Below are positions 54,620 to 64,000 of a stretch of 64,000 nucleotides of DNA, piece by piece; the first letter of the stretch is position 1, and each line of letters opens with the position of its first letter. Location of the stretch: assembly GCF_028640845.1 (NCBI RefSeq), contig NC_080546.1, positions 74,465,551 through 74,529,550 on the forward strand, given 5' to 3'. The position numbers were made by a program, and so were the translations under genes. The notes under the pieces are model-generated. The model was not told the DNA's origin. It saw only the letters and a list, made by a program, of their open reading frames with translations, and did not search any database. Origin of the DNA: Ahaetulla prasina. Taxonomy: Eukaryota > Chordata > Lepidosauria > Squamata > Colubridae.

Positions 54620-54860
54620 CAATAGCATTTAGATTTACTGGTATATACTGCTTCACAGTGCTTTACAGCCCTCTCTATGCAGTTTATAGAGTCAGCATAT
54701 AGCCCCCAATAATCTGGGTCCTCATTTTACCGACCTCGGAAGGATGGAAGGCTGAATCAACCTTGAGCTGGTGAGACTCGAACTGCCAAACTGCTAGCAG
54801 CTAACAATCAACAGAAGTAGCAGCAGTAATGCTTTATAGCCACTGCGCCACTACAGGTCT
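54620..54860 (-). mobile_element. tRNA-derived SINE (GCTATT-tail type), complete
   Basis: From the tail: AATAGCATTTAGATTTACTG, TGCTTTACAGCCCTCTCTAT, AATCTGGGTCCTCATTTTACC, CTTGAGCTGGTGAGACTCGA (box B) and CACTGCGCCACTACAGG (box A). Head, body and tail are all present. Confidence 0.9.
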
Positions 54861-54865
54861 CACAT

Positions 54866-54945
54866 ATAATCAGAATAGTGTTGGAAGGGACCATGGAGGT
54901 CTTCTAGTCCAACACCCTAATCAAGCAGGAGACCCTGTATAATTC
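54866..54945 (-). mobile_element. CR1 3' terminal fragment
   Basis: TGTTGGAAGGGACCATGGAG, GTCTTCTAGTCCAACACCC and AAGCAGGAGACCCTGTAT are the reverse complement of the CR1 3' end. Confidence 0.85.
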
Positions 54946-54990
54946 TGATATGCTGTATCTATCATTCTTGGACCTAATCTTGCTTTTAAT

Positions 54991-55359
54991 CAGTGGTGAA
55001 ATCCAATTTTTTTTAATATTACCGGATCTGTGGGCGTGGTTTGGTGGGCATGGCAGGGGAAGGATATTGCAAAATCTCCATTGCCATCCCACTCCAGGGG
55101 AAGGATATTGCAAAATCTCCATTGCCACCCCACTCCAGGGGAAGGATATTGCAAAATCTCCATTGCCACCCAACTCCAGAGGAAGGATATTGCAAAATCT
55201 CCACTCCCACCCCACTTCAGAGGAAGGATATTGCAAAATCTCAATTCCCACCTCACTCTGGGACCAGCCAGAGGTGGTTTTTGCCAGTTCTCCGAACTGC
55301 TCAAAATTTCCATTAACTGTTCTCCAGAACCTGTTAGAACCTGCTGGATTTCACCCGTG
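54991..55359. mobile_element. hAT-type MITE of the CAGTGGTG family, expanded copy
   Basis: Starts CAGTGGTGAAATCC and ends TGGATTTCACCCGTG, with flanks cttttaat and cctttaat (7/8). Contains five tandem copies of the 42-bp unit GGGGAAGGATATTGCAAAAT plus CTCCATTGCCACCCCACTCC, the most in this window. The several overlapping frames (ILQNLHCHPTPGEGYCK) are artefacts of the unit. Confidence 0.93.
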
Positions 55360-55367
55360 CCTTTAAT

Positions 55368-55743
55368 CATAAATTTTCCAAGTTGATCCCAGCAGGTGTG
55401 CTTCTTATTAAAGTACTACGAAGGAAGTTAAAAAAGTGAAAGAAGAAATTTGCAACCAATCTGCTATAATGGATTTCTGATCTGTGTAGTTTGTTAGCAT
55501 TTGAAGCAATATCACAGTGCTTGGACTTAACATGTGAACATCACTAAATTCAGTGGGATCAATTCCCAAATAAATACATATTGGACTGAACACCTCAGAA
55601 GAACATAAACTGTATCAGTTTTAAATACTTTTTTTTTGGGGGGGGGATAAATTATCTAGAATAAAGTATCTAGAAATCTCTGACATATGTGAAATTCTTT
55701 CTCAGGAAGGGCCAGCACTGCAGATTAGCTATTTGGACATATA
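55368..55743. other. No recognisable feature
   Basis: AT-rich DNA. Confidence 0.45.
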
Positions 55744-55758
55744 TAACCACAGAAATTA

Positions 55759-56117
55759 AGGGACGCGGTGGCTCAGGGGCTAGGACATTGAGCTTGTCGA
55801 TCTAAAGGTCAGCAGCTCAGCGGTTCGAATCCCTAGCGCTGCCGTGTAACGGGGTGAGCTCCCGTTACTTGTCCCAGCTTATGCCAACCTAGCAGTTTCG
55901 AAAGCACGTAAAAATGCAAGTAGAAAAAATAGGGACCACCTTTGGTGGGAAGGTAACAGCATTCCGTGTGCCTTTGGCATTGAGTCATGCCAGCCACATG
56001 ACCACAGAGACGTCTTCGGACAGCGCTGGCTCTTCGGCTTTGAAATGGAGATGAGCACTGCCCCCTAGAGTCAGCAATGACTAGTAGGTATGTGGGAGGG
56101 GAACCTTTACCTTTACC
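55759..56117 (+). mobile_element. Sauria-type SINE with target duplication
   Basis: GACGCGGTGGCTCAGGGGCT, GCGGTTCGAATCCCTAGCG (intact box B), the full body and a CCTTTACCTTTACC tail. The flanks taaccacagaaatta and taaccaccgaaaaatta are an imperfect duplication. Confidence 0.96.
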
Positions 56118-56134
56118 TAACCACCGAAAAATTA

Positions 56135-56489
56135 ATAAAATAAAATAAAATAAAATACACCTTCTCGTTTCATTTTAGCTTCAGATTGTGATCTTCAACT
56201 TCTTTGAATTAATAAAAAAAGAAACTTTATTCCTGATTATGATGATTATATCATTAGTCACTTTGTATGGTTATAGGGGCAAAAAAACCCTAAAAGAGCA
56301 CATACTTGTAGTAATGTGTTGAAGAACAGAGTTATGTTTTGCACCCAACCTCCTTTCACTACTAATATTGGCTTGTCAGTTTAGGTGGCTACATTCAGAA
56401 TGGGGGATTAGGCATCTCATCCTTTGTAACAAGCAGTCTAATTTCTTCTTCCCTTTTAATTTGTTACACCTTGAATATTTGGGTATTTT
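56135..56489. other. No recognisable feature apart from an (AAAAT)n run
   Basis: A TAAAATAAAATAAAAT run lies at 56138-56158. Confidence 0.45.
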
Positions 56490-56645
56490 TTTAATAATTT
56501 TATTTATTTTTTTATTTATTTTGTCAAATACATGTTACATAATATATGTAAGTATAAGCATGAACTGAATACATAAAATGAATACAATTAAAGGGAACAT
56601 TAGGACAGGGACGGTAGGCACATTGGTGCTCTTAAGCACCAATTT
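56490..56645 (-). mobile_element. Type-B CR1 3' end fragment
   Basis: (TTTA)n, TTGTCAAATACATGTTAC, GGGAACATTAGGACAGGGAC and GGTAGGCACATTGGTGCTC. Confidence 0.8.
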
Positions 56646-57903
56646 TCAACAGATTTAGTCACAATCTAAATACTTTTGAACTTTTAAGAAATCCTATTGA
56701 AATATTTAAATTCGAATGGATCATTTTTCACTTTCAGAAGAATGCGGAAGCAGGATCGAATAATTAAACAAATGGACATATACAGAATGGTTATTTGTCA
56801 AAAATAATGAGATCCATCCATCCATCCATGCGTTGAGTTATTGGGTGGAATTGATCAAACAAGTTGATCATTCCTAAATGCTTGCTTTAATTAACTTCTT
56901 TTTTCATCCCATTAACTTTGTATTCTAGCCTGTGAAGGTCTGTTTATTTGCTTGCTTTTATATTGTGTTCTGGTATTTTTCATTTGCTATTCCCAAAATC
57001 ACCTAAAAAACCCCTTTGTAGATAAAGAACAAAATATATATTTTTCTTCTTGAGTAGATTGTGTACGACTTTATAATACTAACTAAATCTGAGCAATGGT
57101 CTGGAACATGTATAAGATACAAGAGATGGTCTAATATGGTGAGATGCACTGTGAGGCAAAACTTAAATCATAAAAATAACCTCATAGGCGGATTTTCTCA
57201 CATTTATTTAAATTGATAACTCAAAATTATGCTGATGCTTATCACTACTTGGTTTGCATGTAGTGAAAGCCTGAATTATGTTTTCCAATGTTTAGGATTA
57301 TTCCAATGCCTCACAAATACTGCAGTTCTCTAGTAAATATCAATTATTTATTAGCATTTTTCTTTCATGCAGTTTGGCCAGACCTAACAGGCTTTTTTGA
57401 AACTATAGAACATACATACTGAAAAAATAAATTTTACATTTAGCAAAAGCATTGCTAAGATGATACTATGTGCCCTCCTTTATTATCTGCTTCACAATAT
57501 GAATTGTTTTGCAAATTCTTATGTATTCTAAAATTGGATGTAAAAATTATTGGGGCATCAGGTGAGAAAATATTTATCGTGGCATCAAAATGTTGACAGA
57601 ATATTGAGTTTTAGGATGTTCTTTACTTCAGAATAATTCTATAGAGATAGCATTCACAGCAGGTATAGTCTCCAATGTAAGTTTTGGGGGAAAATATTAT
57701 AAATTATGAATAAAAAAATGGCCTTTCAAAATCCCATCTTGTGTGCAGATGTTGGAAAGTATGTACTGTTCAATGTTTTAGCACTAGAAACCTAATACCT
57801 TATATATAAAGAGTTACAGATAAGAATGGGTTTTCCTTTTTTCGGTTTCCTTTTATTTTTATGATTAATATTACTAATTTAACTGTAGCTATTTTAACTT
57901 ATG
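56646..57903. other. No recognisable feature
   Basis: AT-rich, apparently unique; a short ATCC run at 56813-56828. Confidence 0.5.
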
Positions 57904-57911
57904 GATAAGAT

Positions 57912-58048
57912 CAGTGGTGGGATTCAGTCAGTTCGCACCACTTCTGGAGAACCGGTTGTTAACTTTCTGAGCAGTTTGGTGAACTGGTAGTTGGAAGAAA
58001 TCATTAGGGCAGAGAACCGGTTGTTAAATTATTTAAATCCCACCACTG
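57912..58048. mobile_element. 137-bp hAT-type MITE, perfect target duplication
   Basis: Starts CAGTGGTGGGATTCAGTCAG and ends TTAAATCCCACCACTG. Flanked by gataagat on both sides (57904-57911, 58049-58056). The same-length copy at 59034 is about 93% identical by eye. Confidence 0.97.
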
Positions 58049-58056
58049 GATAAGAT

Positions 58057-58930
58057 ATCAGGCTGCTCCCCCCTTTTCTTGGTCTAGAACTCCCATTATC
58101 TCTAGTCATGGGACACTAAAGCTTAGTCAAGTTTATCCCAAACATCTGACACTAATTTGTTATTTTAGCAGGACTTGCTAAGGATTGAATCTGAGACTTA
58201 AAAATGGGTGCAATATTTCTGCTCTCTGCTACACACTCATTATGGATATTTTGTATAATGGAATTCTGGCATATTACTAAAAATTAAACTAGACAAGTGA
58301 ATGTATTTAGACAGAAACATCTTAATTTGGATCAGTTTCCATATGAATAGTTTAATAGCATTCTCCCTTAGCATGAAGGGAAAACGGATAGAAAAATATC
58401 ATTCAATGTCCATCAGTTAGCCATCTGTATAAAGAAAATGGATAGGACATGATTCTGTGAATGGATCATTAGCGGATTTCATAAACCATCAATTGAGGTT
58501 GCTGCACACTTTCCACCATAGATATGCTTCAACCAGAGCCATATTAGAAGTACTGCATTGTTATATAATGGTGCTAGTGATAATGATAATATTTTGTGTG
58601 TTTTTTTTTAATCAACCAAACTCAACATAATTTATAAGTTCGCCTTGGCCAAGTTGTTTCATTCTATCTCAGTCCTAATGAACCATATATAAGATTGAGC
58701 CAGATTGCATTTAATATATCTCCTTAGTTGCTATGCTACTAGTTTTTTTTAGCTATGCTGTTAGTTTTATTATGGCATAGAAAGGTTTTTCTGAGATTGC
58801 TTCAATCACAACAACTGCAACTAACAATAACTGCAGCAATCTAGTAATCCAACTCTTTGTCAAAACTGTTTCTGCTTTCTATACTTCCCACATCTTATTT
58901 TCTTTTCTTTCAGCTGACTTCATTGAAAAT
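58057..58930. other. No recognisable feature
   Basis: AT-rich DNA. Confidence 0.5.
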
Positions 58931-59033
58931 ACATCACTGTGCTGTGCATTGGTCTGTCCTTGAAGACCATCTGGAGCCTTCAATTCATCCACAATGCAGT
59001 GACAGGCACGCCTTGATATTATATGCCTTTATA
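58931..59033 (+). mobile_element. Old L2-like fragment
   Basis: The frame word CAVHWSVLEDHLEPSIHPQC resembles IHWAALENYLRATLVQN at 12310, the decayed C-terminal L2 region. It ends where the next MITE inserted. Confidence 0.4.
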
Positions 59034-59170
59034 CAGTGGTGGGATTCAGTCAGTTCGCACCACTTCAGGAGAATTGGTTGTTAACTTTCTGAGCAATTTG
59101 GCAAACTGGTTGTTGGAAGAAATCATTAGGGCAGAGAACCGGTTGTTAAATTACTTGAATCCCACCACTG
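59034..59170. mobile_element. 137-bp hAT-type MITE, perfect target duplication
   Basis: Starts CAGTGGTGGGATTCAGTCAG and ends TTGAATCCCACCACTG. Flanked by cctttata (59026-59033 and 59171-59178). Confidence 0.97.
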
Positions 59171-59189
59171 CCTTTATATACATGCCTTT

Positions 59190-59245
59190 ATATATATGTA
59201 TGTGTGTGTGTGTGTGTATGTATATATGTATGTATGTATATATAT
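59190..59245. repeat. (TG)n/(TA)n microsatellite
   Basis: TATATATATG, then TGTGTGTGTG, then mixed TATG steps, directly at the terminus of the Penelope-like arm, as in the family 1 fold-backs at 5 kb. Confidence 0.9.
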
Positions 59246-59331
59246 GTTTTCTGAGGTTTTTGCGGGTATTTGTATGTAGGTCTTTGGTTATTCGGGTTTT
59301 CTCCAACGTAAAATTGGAAGTGTCTTGGCAA

Positions 59332-59363
59332 CGTTTCGACAAAGTCTCATTCGTCATCTTCAG
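59332..59363 (-). other. 32-nt hammerhead-like hairpin motif, family 1, in a Penelope context
   Basis: Minus strand: CTGAAGA, T, GACGAA, TGAGAC, TTTGTC, GAAACG. The single stem change makes a G-T wobble, so pairing is kept. It lies downstream of the Penelope coding remnant, in its 3' terminal region. Confidence 0.62.
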
Positions 59364-59429
59364 GCTTCACCTTTGTGCTTCTGGGAGCAGTGTGTGATCG
59401 CAGCTGTTTCTTCCTTTTAACTGCTAGTG

Positions 59430-60075
59430 GGGGTTTGAACTGATTGGGTGGGAGCTTGGCTGTGCTCTGATTGGATGGGGTGTTTTTTGTGCTCTGATTG
59501 GCTGGGGATGTGTCCTGTTTGGGTGGGGGCTTGGTTGTGCTCAGGTTAGTCTCAGTTGCAGGGGGATTTGAGCTGGTGAGCTGCATTGCTGTTGTTTGGC
59601 TTCGTGGTCATGGTCGTGCTACATCTTCGTAGTGGGTGTCAGTCTGCTGCATGTATGGATTGGAGGGGTTTGAAATGTCTAATGTTGCAGCTGCGGTCTG
59701 GCTTCTGGTCCTTGGTTGTGCTTCATCATCAGTGTGGGTTTGGGTCTGCTTTCTGGGTGGATGTGTGGTGGTGACATCCTGTGTGGACCTTGTGAGTGTG
59801 GGTCTGGTGTCATTCCTCGTGTTAGGGACTCGTTTGTCAATAAGGGCGAGTTTCCAAATGGCTGGTAGGTGGGAGGTATCATCTCGTTTGTTCATGCTGT
59901 GTGGGCATTTTTCTATCTCGATGGCTTCTCTGATTATTCTGTTGTTAAAGTGTTTAGTTTTGGCGATAGTTCTGGTCTTTTTAAAGTCAATATCATGTCC
60001 TGTGGCTTTAAGGTGTTGGACCAGGGAAGAAGTTGGTTCCTCTTTTTTGACTGAGTTCTTGTGTTCTTGCCTACT
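59430..60075 (-). pseudogene. Penelope-like polyprotein C-terminus (GIY-YIG endonuclease region)
   Basis: The readable part is SSRQEHKNSVKKEEPTSS, LVQHLKATGHDIDFKKTRTI, FNNRIIREAIEIEKCPHSM and PAIWKLALIDKR, then a Thr/Arg-rich tail (THPPRKQTQTHTDDEAQPRT) that continues in the minus frame 59347-59586 (NLSTTKPPPKQDTSPANQ). The REAIEIEK glutamate fits the conserved Glu of the GIY-YIG fold. The GIY and YIG strands and the whole RT are missing because the copy is truncated by a MITE at 60076. Residues upstream of FQTSSRQ in the open frame are MITE-derived, not Penelope. Confidence 0.8.
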
Positions 60076-60310
60076 GGAAGTTTGGAAAGGTTGGAAATGG
60101 GCCCATTTCTGACCTCCAGAGGGCCTCCGGAGCCTGGGGAAGCTGTTTTTGCCCTCCCGGAGGCTCAAGGAAAGCCTCTGGAGCCTGGGGAGGGTAAAAA
60201 TGTCCTCCCACTGTGGTGCAGGAGACCAAATAGGCCACGCCCACCATAGCCATGCCCACCTAGCAATCGGGCAGAGAACCCCTTGCTAAAAATTTTGAAG
60301 CCCACCCCTG
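60076..60310. mobile_element. GC-rich hAT-like MITE (GTGGGCTTCAAAAATTTT family), inverted copy
   Basis: Ends CTAAAAATTTTGAAGCCCACCCCTG, the reverse complement of the start at 10301. It shares GCCACGCCCACC, ATAGCCATGCCCACC and CCTTGAGCCTCCGGG-type blocks with it. The left terminus abuts the Penelope coding remnant and I could not define a target duplication. Confidence 0.7.
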
Positions 60311-60444
60311 GGTGGTTCTCACCATGATAGAATTTTGGAATGTTTAAAGGCGTCACTTTTCTATCAGATTTTAGGCTAGGTTGGTTGGAGCCTTTGTAGG
60401 ATGTATGTACATATGTTGCTGTTGGCCATATTCATGACCAACAT

Positions 60445-60833
60445 CATGAAGAATGGTTGCAGGATTTGGATTTGACTCGTCTTGAGAAAAGAAGGACTAG
60501 GGATGACATGATAGCAATAGTCCAGTATTTGAGAGGTTGTCACAAAGGGGAGGGGGTCAACTTATTTTTCAAAGCACCAGAGGACAGGACAAGAAACAAT
60601 GGATGGAAACTAATAAAGGAGAGAAGCAAGGAGAAACTTCTCTAACAGTAAGAACAATTAACTAGTGGAACAGCTTGTTGCTAGAAGTTGTGGGTGCTTC
60701 ATCAATGGAGGTTTTTAAGAAGAGACTAGACAGTCACTTTTCTGAAATTGTATAGAATCTCCTGCTTGAGTGGGAGTTGTACTAAAAGACCTCAAAAGTC
60801 CCTTCCAACTCTATTCTGATTGATTGATTGATC
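60445..60833 (+). mobile_element. CR1 LINE 3' portion, diverged
   Basis: The frame at 60457-60645 reads RLEKRRTRDDMIAIVQYLRG and CHKGEGVNLFFKAPEDRTRN, followed in other frames by VRTINxWNSLLLEVV-like words. The 3' end is TGAGTGGGAGTTGTACTAAA, AAGTCCCTTCCAACTCTATT and a TGAT run. It is older than the 41695 copy. Confidence 0.88.
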
Positions 60834-61495
60834 TTGTTCATTTTTTATTTTATCTGAATTACGTATTGCTGTTTGTTATTTTGCTGTGAGCTACCCAGAG
60901 TTGACTGGTGTTGGGTGGTATCCAAGTCAAATGAAATAAAATAAATAGGCTAGCTCTGGTGTCAAGATAAATATTCCTATATTGAGGATTTTATTACTGC
61001 TATGAATAAGTATCTGCAAGTACAATTTTTATAAGACTCTGCCATTAATAACATCATTATTGGATAATTCATTGACAAGCCAGAACATATAATCTGGCAG
61101 CTGATAGAAATCAGAAAAGATGAATTGATTAATGTTATCCCTTCTGATTATTTTTTCACTTTTTAAAACATAAAAATATATTTTATTCCTTTGTGAATAA
61201 TTATAATGTAGCAATAGATGGCTAGACATCCCTTGTGTGAAAACGTCTAGAAAAAGAGAATCTACCACACTAGACAAGTTGTTCTAATGCAGTTTTAATC
61301 TAAGGCAGTATCAGGAAATACTTCCTAGTACTATATTCAGCCTGGATGTTCTTAAAAATAATAATTTTTAAAAAATCAACCTGTTAGACCTTGTTCAGTT
61401 CTCAGTTTCAGCAAACAGATCAATACTCTCTTGCATATGTCAGGCTTTTAGATATTTATACAGCATTTTCATATGTCACTTATTGATCTTCCTGT
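60834..61495. other. No recognisable feature; possible L2-type tail
   Basis: GCTGTGAGCTACCCAGAGTT then TGGGTGGTATCCAAGTCAAA and AAATAAAATAAAT at 60888-60945 looks like an L2-style hairpin tail without a body. Confidence 0.4.
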
Positions 61496-61496
61496 T

Positions 61497-61715
61497 AGTA
61501 GCACAGTGGCTCTCACAGTTAGGATGCTGGGATGGAGGTTAGCAAACCACATTTGAGACCCAAGTGCTGCTGTGGGATGAGGTTGAGCTCCTGTCCTTCA
61601 TTCCAGCTCCTACCAGGAACATAAAAGGAGCCCCCAATTGGGCATTCCCCTAGCAATGGTGATGTCACCAGATAATCCTTTCAATCCAGAAGTACCTCAG
61701 TGCTTCTGATATGAG
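61497..61715 (+). mobile_element. Old Sauria-related SINE
   Basis: GTAGCACAGTGGCTCTCACAG (box A), TTTGAGACCCAAGTGCTGC (box B region), GATGAGGTTGAGCTCCTGTC, CATTCCAGCTCCTACCAGG, then GAACATAAAAGGAGCCCCC. The head and first half of the body are Sauria-like, while the second half resembles the lizard-type branch of the family rather than the CCTTTA-tailed copies in this window. Confidence 0.6.
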
Positions 61716-62421
61716 TGCTATCTTACTTTTGGAAGGCAAAGATACCCAAATCCTTTTAACCATTCTTTATTGTATTTTATATCCTGATTTTGGTAACTCT
61801 CATCAGTTCTCGAAAGTTTAGGGTCCAAAACTGGACAAAGTGCTACCTCTTGTAATCTGGATGAAATATAGAAGCAGATAAATATAATATAATTCCAGTC
61901 CAAGGTTACTCTAGCTTTCCAAAGTATTGTGTACATTATTTGCTCCTAAAGTAGTGAGTAGAAGCACTATTTATCATTTGCATTGCTACCAAGCCAGATA
62001 TCCCAAGTCCTATAATCTCACATTTGATTTTCCTACCAATCCACAGATCTGAATAGTAGCCACAAAGATCAGAATTGTGCCAACTATGGTATTCCCAGTG
62101 ACACAATATGAAAATTTGAAGAAGCTAGATAGAAAGAGTATTTACACTTGAAAGTTAGTGTTATAGAGGACTGCTGAGAATACTTTAAACAGTAAGAAAA
62201 TAAAGAAATGGGTTGACAAACAAATCAATATGGAGTTCCAACTTGAGGAACAAATGATGAGGGTCAAGTTGTCCAATTTGGACGCGTTGGACAAACCATT
62301 CTGGTGTGCTGGTTCAACCAGTTGAACAGGTCCTGCTATCAACTAGTCCACATTTATTCATCCTATGTACAAAGATTCCTGGAGAAACCTGTCAAGCACA
62401 TTCCTGAGATCATGATGCAGA
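61716..62421. other. No recognisable feature
   Basis: AT-rich; the 60-70-residue minus frames have no motif. Confidence 0.45.
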
Positions 62422-63562
62422 TGTACTATAGAATAGAATAGAATAGAATTTTTATTGGCCAAGTGTGATTGGACACACAAGGAATTTGTCTTGGTGCATA
62501 TGCTCTCAGTGTACATAAAAGAAAAGATACGTTCATCAAGGTACAACATTTACAACACAATTGATGGTCAATATATCAATATAAATCATAAGGATTGCCA
62601 GCAACAAGTTATAGTCGTACAGTCATAAGTGGAAAGAGATTGGTGATGGGAACTATGAGAAGATTAATAGTAGTGCAGATTCAGTAAATAGTTTGACAGT
62701 GTTGATGGAATTATTTGTTTAGCAGAGTGATGGCCTTCGGGAAAAACCTGTTCTTGTGTCTAGTTGTTCTGGTGTGCAGTGCTCTATAGCGTCGTTTTGA
62801 GGATAGGAGTTGAAACAGTTTACGTCCAGGATGCGAGGGGTCTGTAAATATTTTCACGGCCCTCTTCTTGATTCGTGCAGTATACAGGTCCTCAATGGAA
62901 GGCAGGTTGGTAGCAATTATTTTTTCTGCAGTTCTAATTATCCTCTGAAGTCTGTGTTTTTCTTGTTGGGTTGCAGAACTGAACCAGACAGTTATAGAGG
63001 TGCAAATGACAGACTCAATAATTCCTCTATAGAACTGAATCAGCAGCTCCTTGGGCAGTTTGAGCTTACTGAGTTGGCGCAGAAAGAACATTCTTTGTTG
63101 TCCTTTTTTAATGATGTTTTTGATGTTAGCTGTCCATTTTAGATCTAGCGATATGATAGAACCTAGAAATTTGAAGGTTTCAAATTGTCTGTGTTGTCTA
63201 GTATTGTGAGAGGTGGAAGTATGGAAGGGTTTCTCCTAAAGTCTGCCACCATTTCTACCGTTTTGAGTGTGTTCAGTTCCAGATTGTTTTTGGTTGCACT
63301 ACAAGGCTAGTCGTTCGACCTCTTGTCTATATGCGGATTCGTCATTGTCTCGAATGAGACCAATCACTGTTGTGTCATCTGCGAACTTCAGTAGCTTAAC
63401 AGATGGATCATTGGAGATGCAGTCATTGGTATACAGAGAGAAGAGAAGTGGGGAGAGCACACAGCCTTGGGGGGCCCCTGTGCTAATTGTACAGGTATTT
63501 GATGTGATCTTGCTTAGCTTCACCTGCTGCTTCCTGTTTGTTAGGAAGCTTGTGATCCACTA
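62422..63562 (-). mobile_element. Rex1/L3-like LINE with AATAG microsatellite tail
   Basis: In plus orientation it begins AATAGAATAGAATAGAATTT, TTATTGGCCAAGTGTGATTG, GACACACAAGGAATTTGTC, the 3' end of the element in reverse, and runs upstream to the RT catalytic region near 63541, where it is 5'-truncated. It is less broken than the 34861-36356 copy. Confidence 0.93.
62711..63541 (-). pseudogene. Rex1/L3-like reverse transcriptase, partial
   Basis: Minus frame 63299-63523 has STGAPQGCVLSPLLFSLYTN and LLKFADDTTVIGLIRDNDES with an intact FADD box. A frame break near 63290 precedes the C-terminal frame 62711-63091: RQLSKLKLPKELLIQFYRGI, IESVICTSITVWFSSATQQE, NLPSIEDLYTARIKKRAVK and HPGRKLFQLLSSKRRYRALH, ending at ITLLNK. 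Confidence 0.9.
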
Positions 63563-63842
63563 TACCTTATGTCAAAGTAGTAGCTAAAGTAGATTCTGAA
63601 ATGACATATTTTCAACAAACATATTATGTCTTCTGATAATAGGAACAAACCTGAGGAGGTTGAAATCGATAAAAAGGGGGGGGGGAGTAGAATGTCCATT
63701 GGTGATCTAATATAGGCACCTATGGTTTAGATTTTTGACTGGCATTATATATTGCCAAAGGAAATGTATTTGTTCCCCAAGTACAAATATAGAAGAAATA
63801 CGCAGATTTTTCTATAATGTCCTTGTGATGGGAGATAAATAT
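63563..63842. other. No recognisable feature
   Basis: A G9 run at 63676. Otherwise unremarkable. Confidence 0.4.
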
Positions 63843-64000
63843 AAAGGTAAAGGTTTCCCTTGCACATAAGTGCTAGTCATTCCTGACTCTAGGGGGCGGT
63901 GCTCATCTCTGTTTCAAAGCCGAAGAGCCAGCGCTGTCCAAAGACGTCTCCACGGTCATGTGGTCGGCATGACTAAATGCCAAAGGCGCACAGAACGCTG
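63843..64000 (-). mobile_element. Sauria-type SINE, cut by the window edge
   Basis: AAAGGTAAAGGTTTCCCTTG, AGTCATTCCTGACTCTAGGG, GGCGGTGCTCATCTC and ATGTGGTCGGCATGACTAAA are the 3' half on the minus strand. The head lies beyond 64000. Confidence 0.93.

Larger units (their letters stand above)
59246..60075 (-). mobile_element. Penelope-like element, 3' portion
   Basis: In minus-strand sense it runs from the GIY-YIG-region coding remnant (60075 to about 59430) through a short spacer (GTTAAAAGGAAGAAACAGC, TGCGATCACACACTGCTCCC) into the terminal arm with the 32-nt motif, and ends TCAGAAAACATATATATAC. This copy links the coding remnant to the orphan family 1 arms elsewhere in the window. A MITE replaces the sequence upstream of 60075. 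Confidence 0.8.

Noticed and set aside
54904..55386. Six overlapping frames with repeated EILQYPS or KISIPTPL words
   Set aside because: Artefacts of the 42-bp tandem unit of a MITE; the unit length is a multiple of three, so every frame stays open.

Overview
This window is non-coding, repeat-rich vertebrate DNA with no recognisable host gene. It is almost certainly from a squamate reptile, and most likely a snake. Four things point there: tRNA-derived Sauria-type SINEs ending in CCTTTA repeats; an R4-type LINE; L2, CR1 and L1 LINEs together with Penelope-like elements; and, most specifically, a CR1-superfamily (Rex1/L3-like) LINE whose 3' end runs into an ATTCT/AATAG microsatellite, which is known from snake genomes. 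Assignment below snake level is not possible from this sequence. All long open frames are pieces of retroelements, reading through microsatellites, or chance.

Layout. 1-9 kb: decayed CR1 and L2 pieces, a SINE split by a hAT-type MITE, Penelope-like fold-backs, and a recent 1.6-kb tandem duplication (5567-8764). 9-20 kb: Sauria SINE, several MITEs, an LTR-like promoter block, microsatellites and quiet AT-rich DNA. 20-26.5 kb: an R4-type LINE 3' end on the minus strand, followed by two more R4-tailed units. The last unit is split by a near full-length 4.4-kb L2 element with a GC-rich 5' leader. 27.6-36.4 kb: a Rex1/L3-like LINE split by a full-length 7.2-kb L1 that has a perfect 17-bp target duplication. 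The L1 carries a 994-bp tandem duplication inside its ORF2. 36-48 kb: CR1, L2 and SINE fragments with several nested insertions, Penelope fragments and quiet DNA. 48.4-50.6 kb: a 1.03-kb tandem duplication bounded by three MITE copies, whose flanks show it arose by unequal recombination between two MITEs. 51-64 kb: SINEs, CR1-family ends, MITEs with perfect 8-bp target duplications, a Penelope-like element with a GIY-YIG-region coding remnant, and a second, minus-strand Rex1/L3 copy.

The elements interact through borrowed parts. SINE tails match LINE tails (an L2-type tail on one SINE, CCTTTA tails on Sauria SINEs, an R4 tail on an unidentified body). LINE tails seed microsatellites, and MITEs act as recombination substrates.

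The most interesting signal is a 32-nt motif in the Penelope-like sequences: CTGAAGA, one base, a 6-bp stem with a 6-nt loop, then GAAACG. It is shared by three sequence families whose stems differ in sequence but still pair. It resembles half of a hammerhead ribozyme core; the remaining half, with the cleavage site, could not be located by eye.
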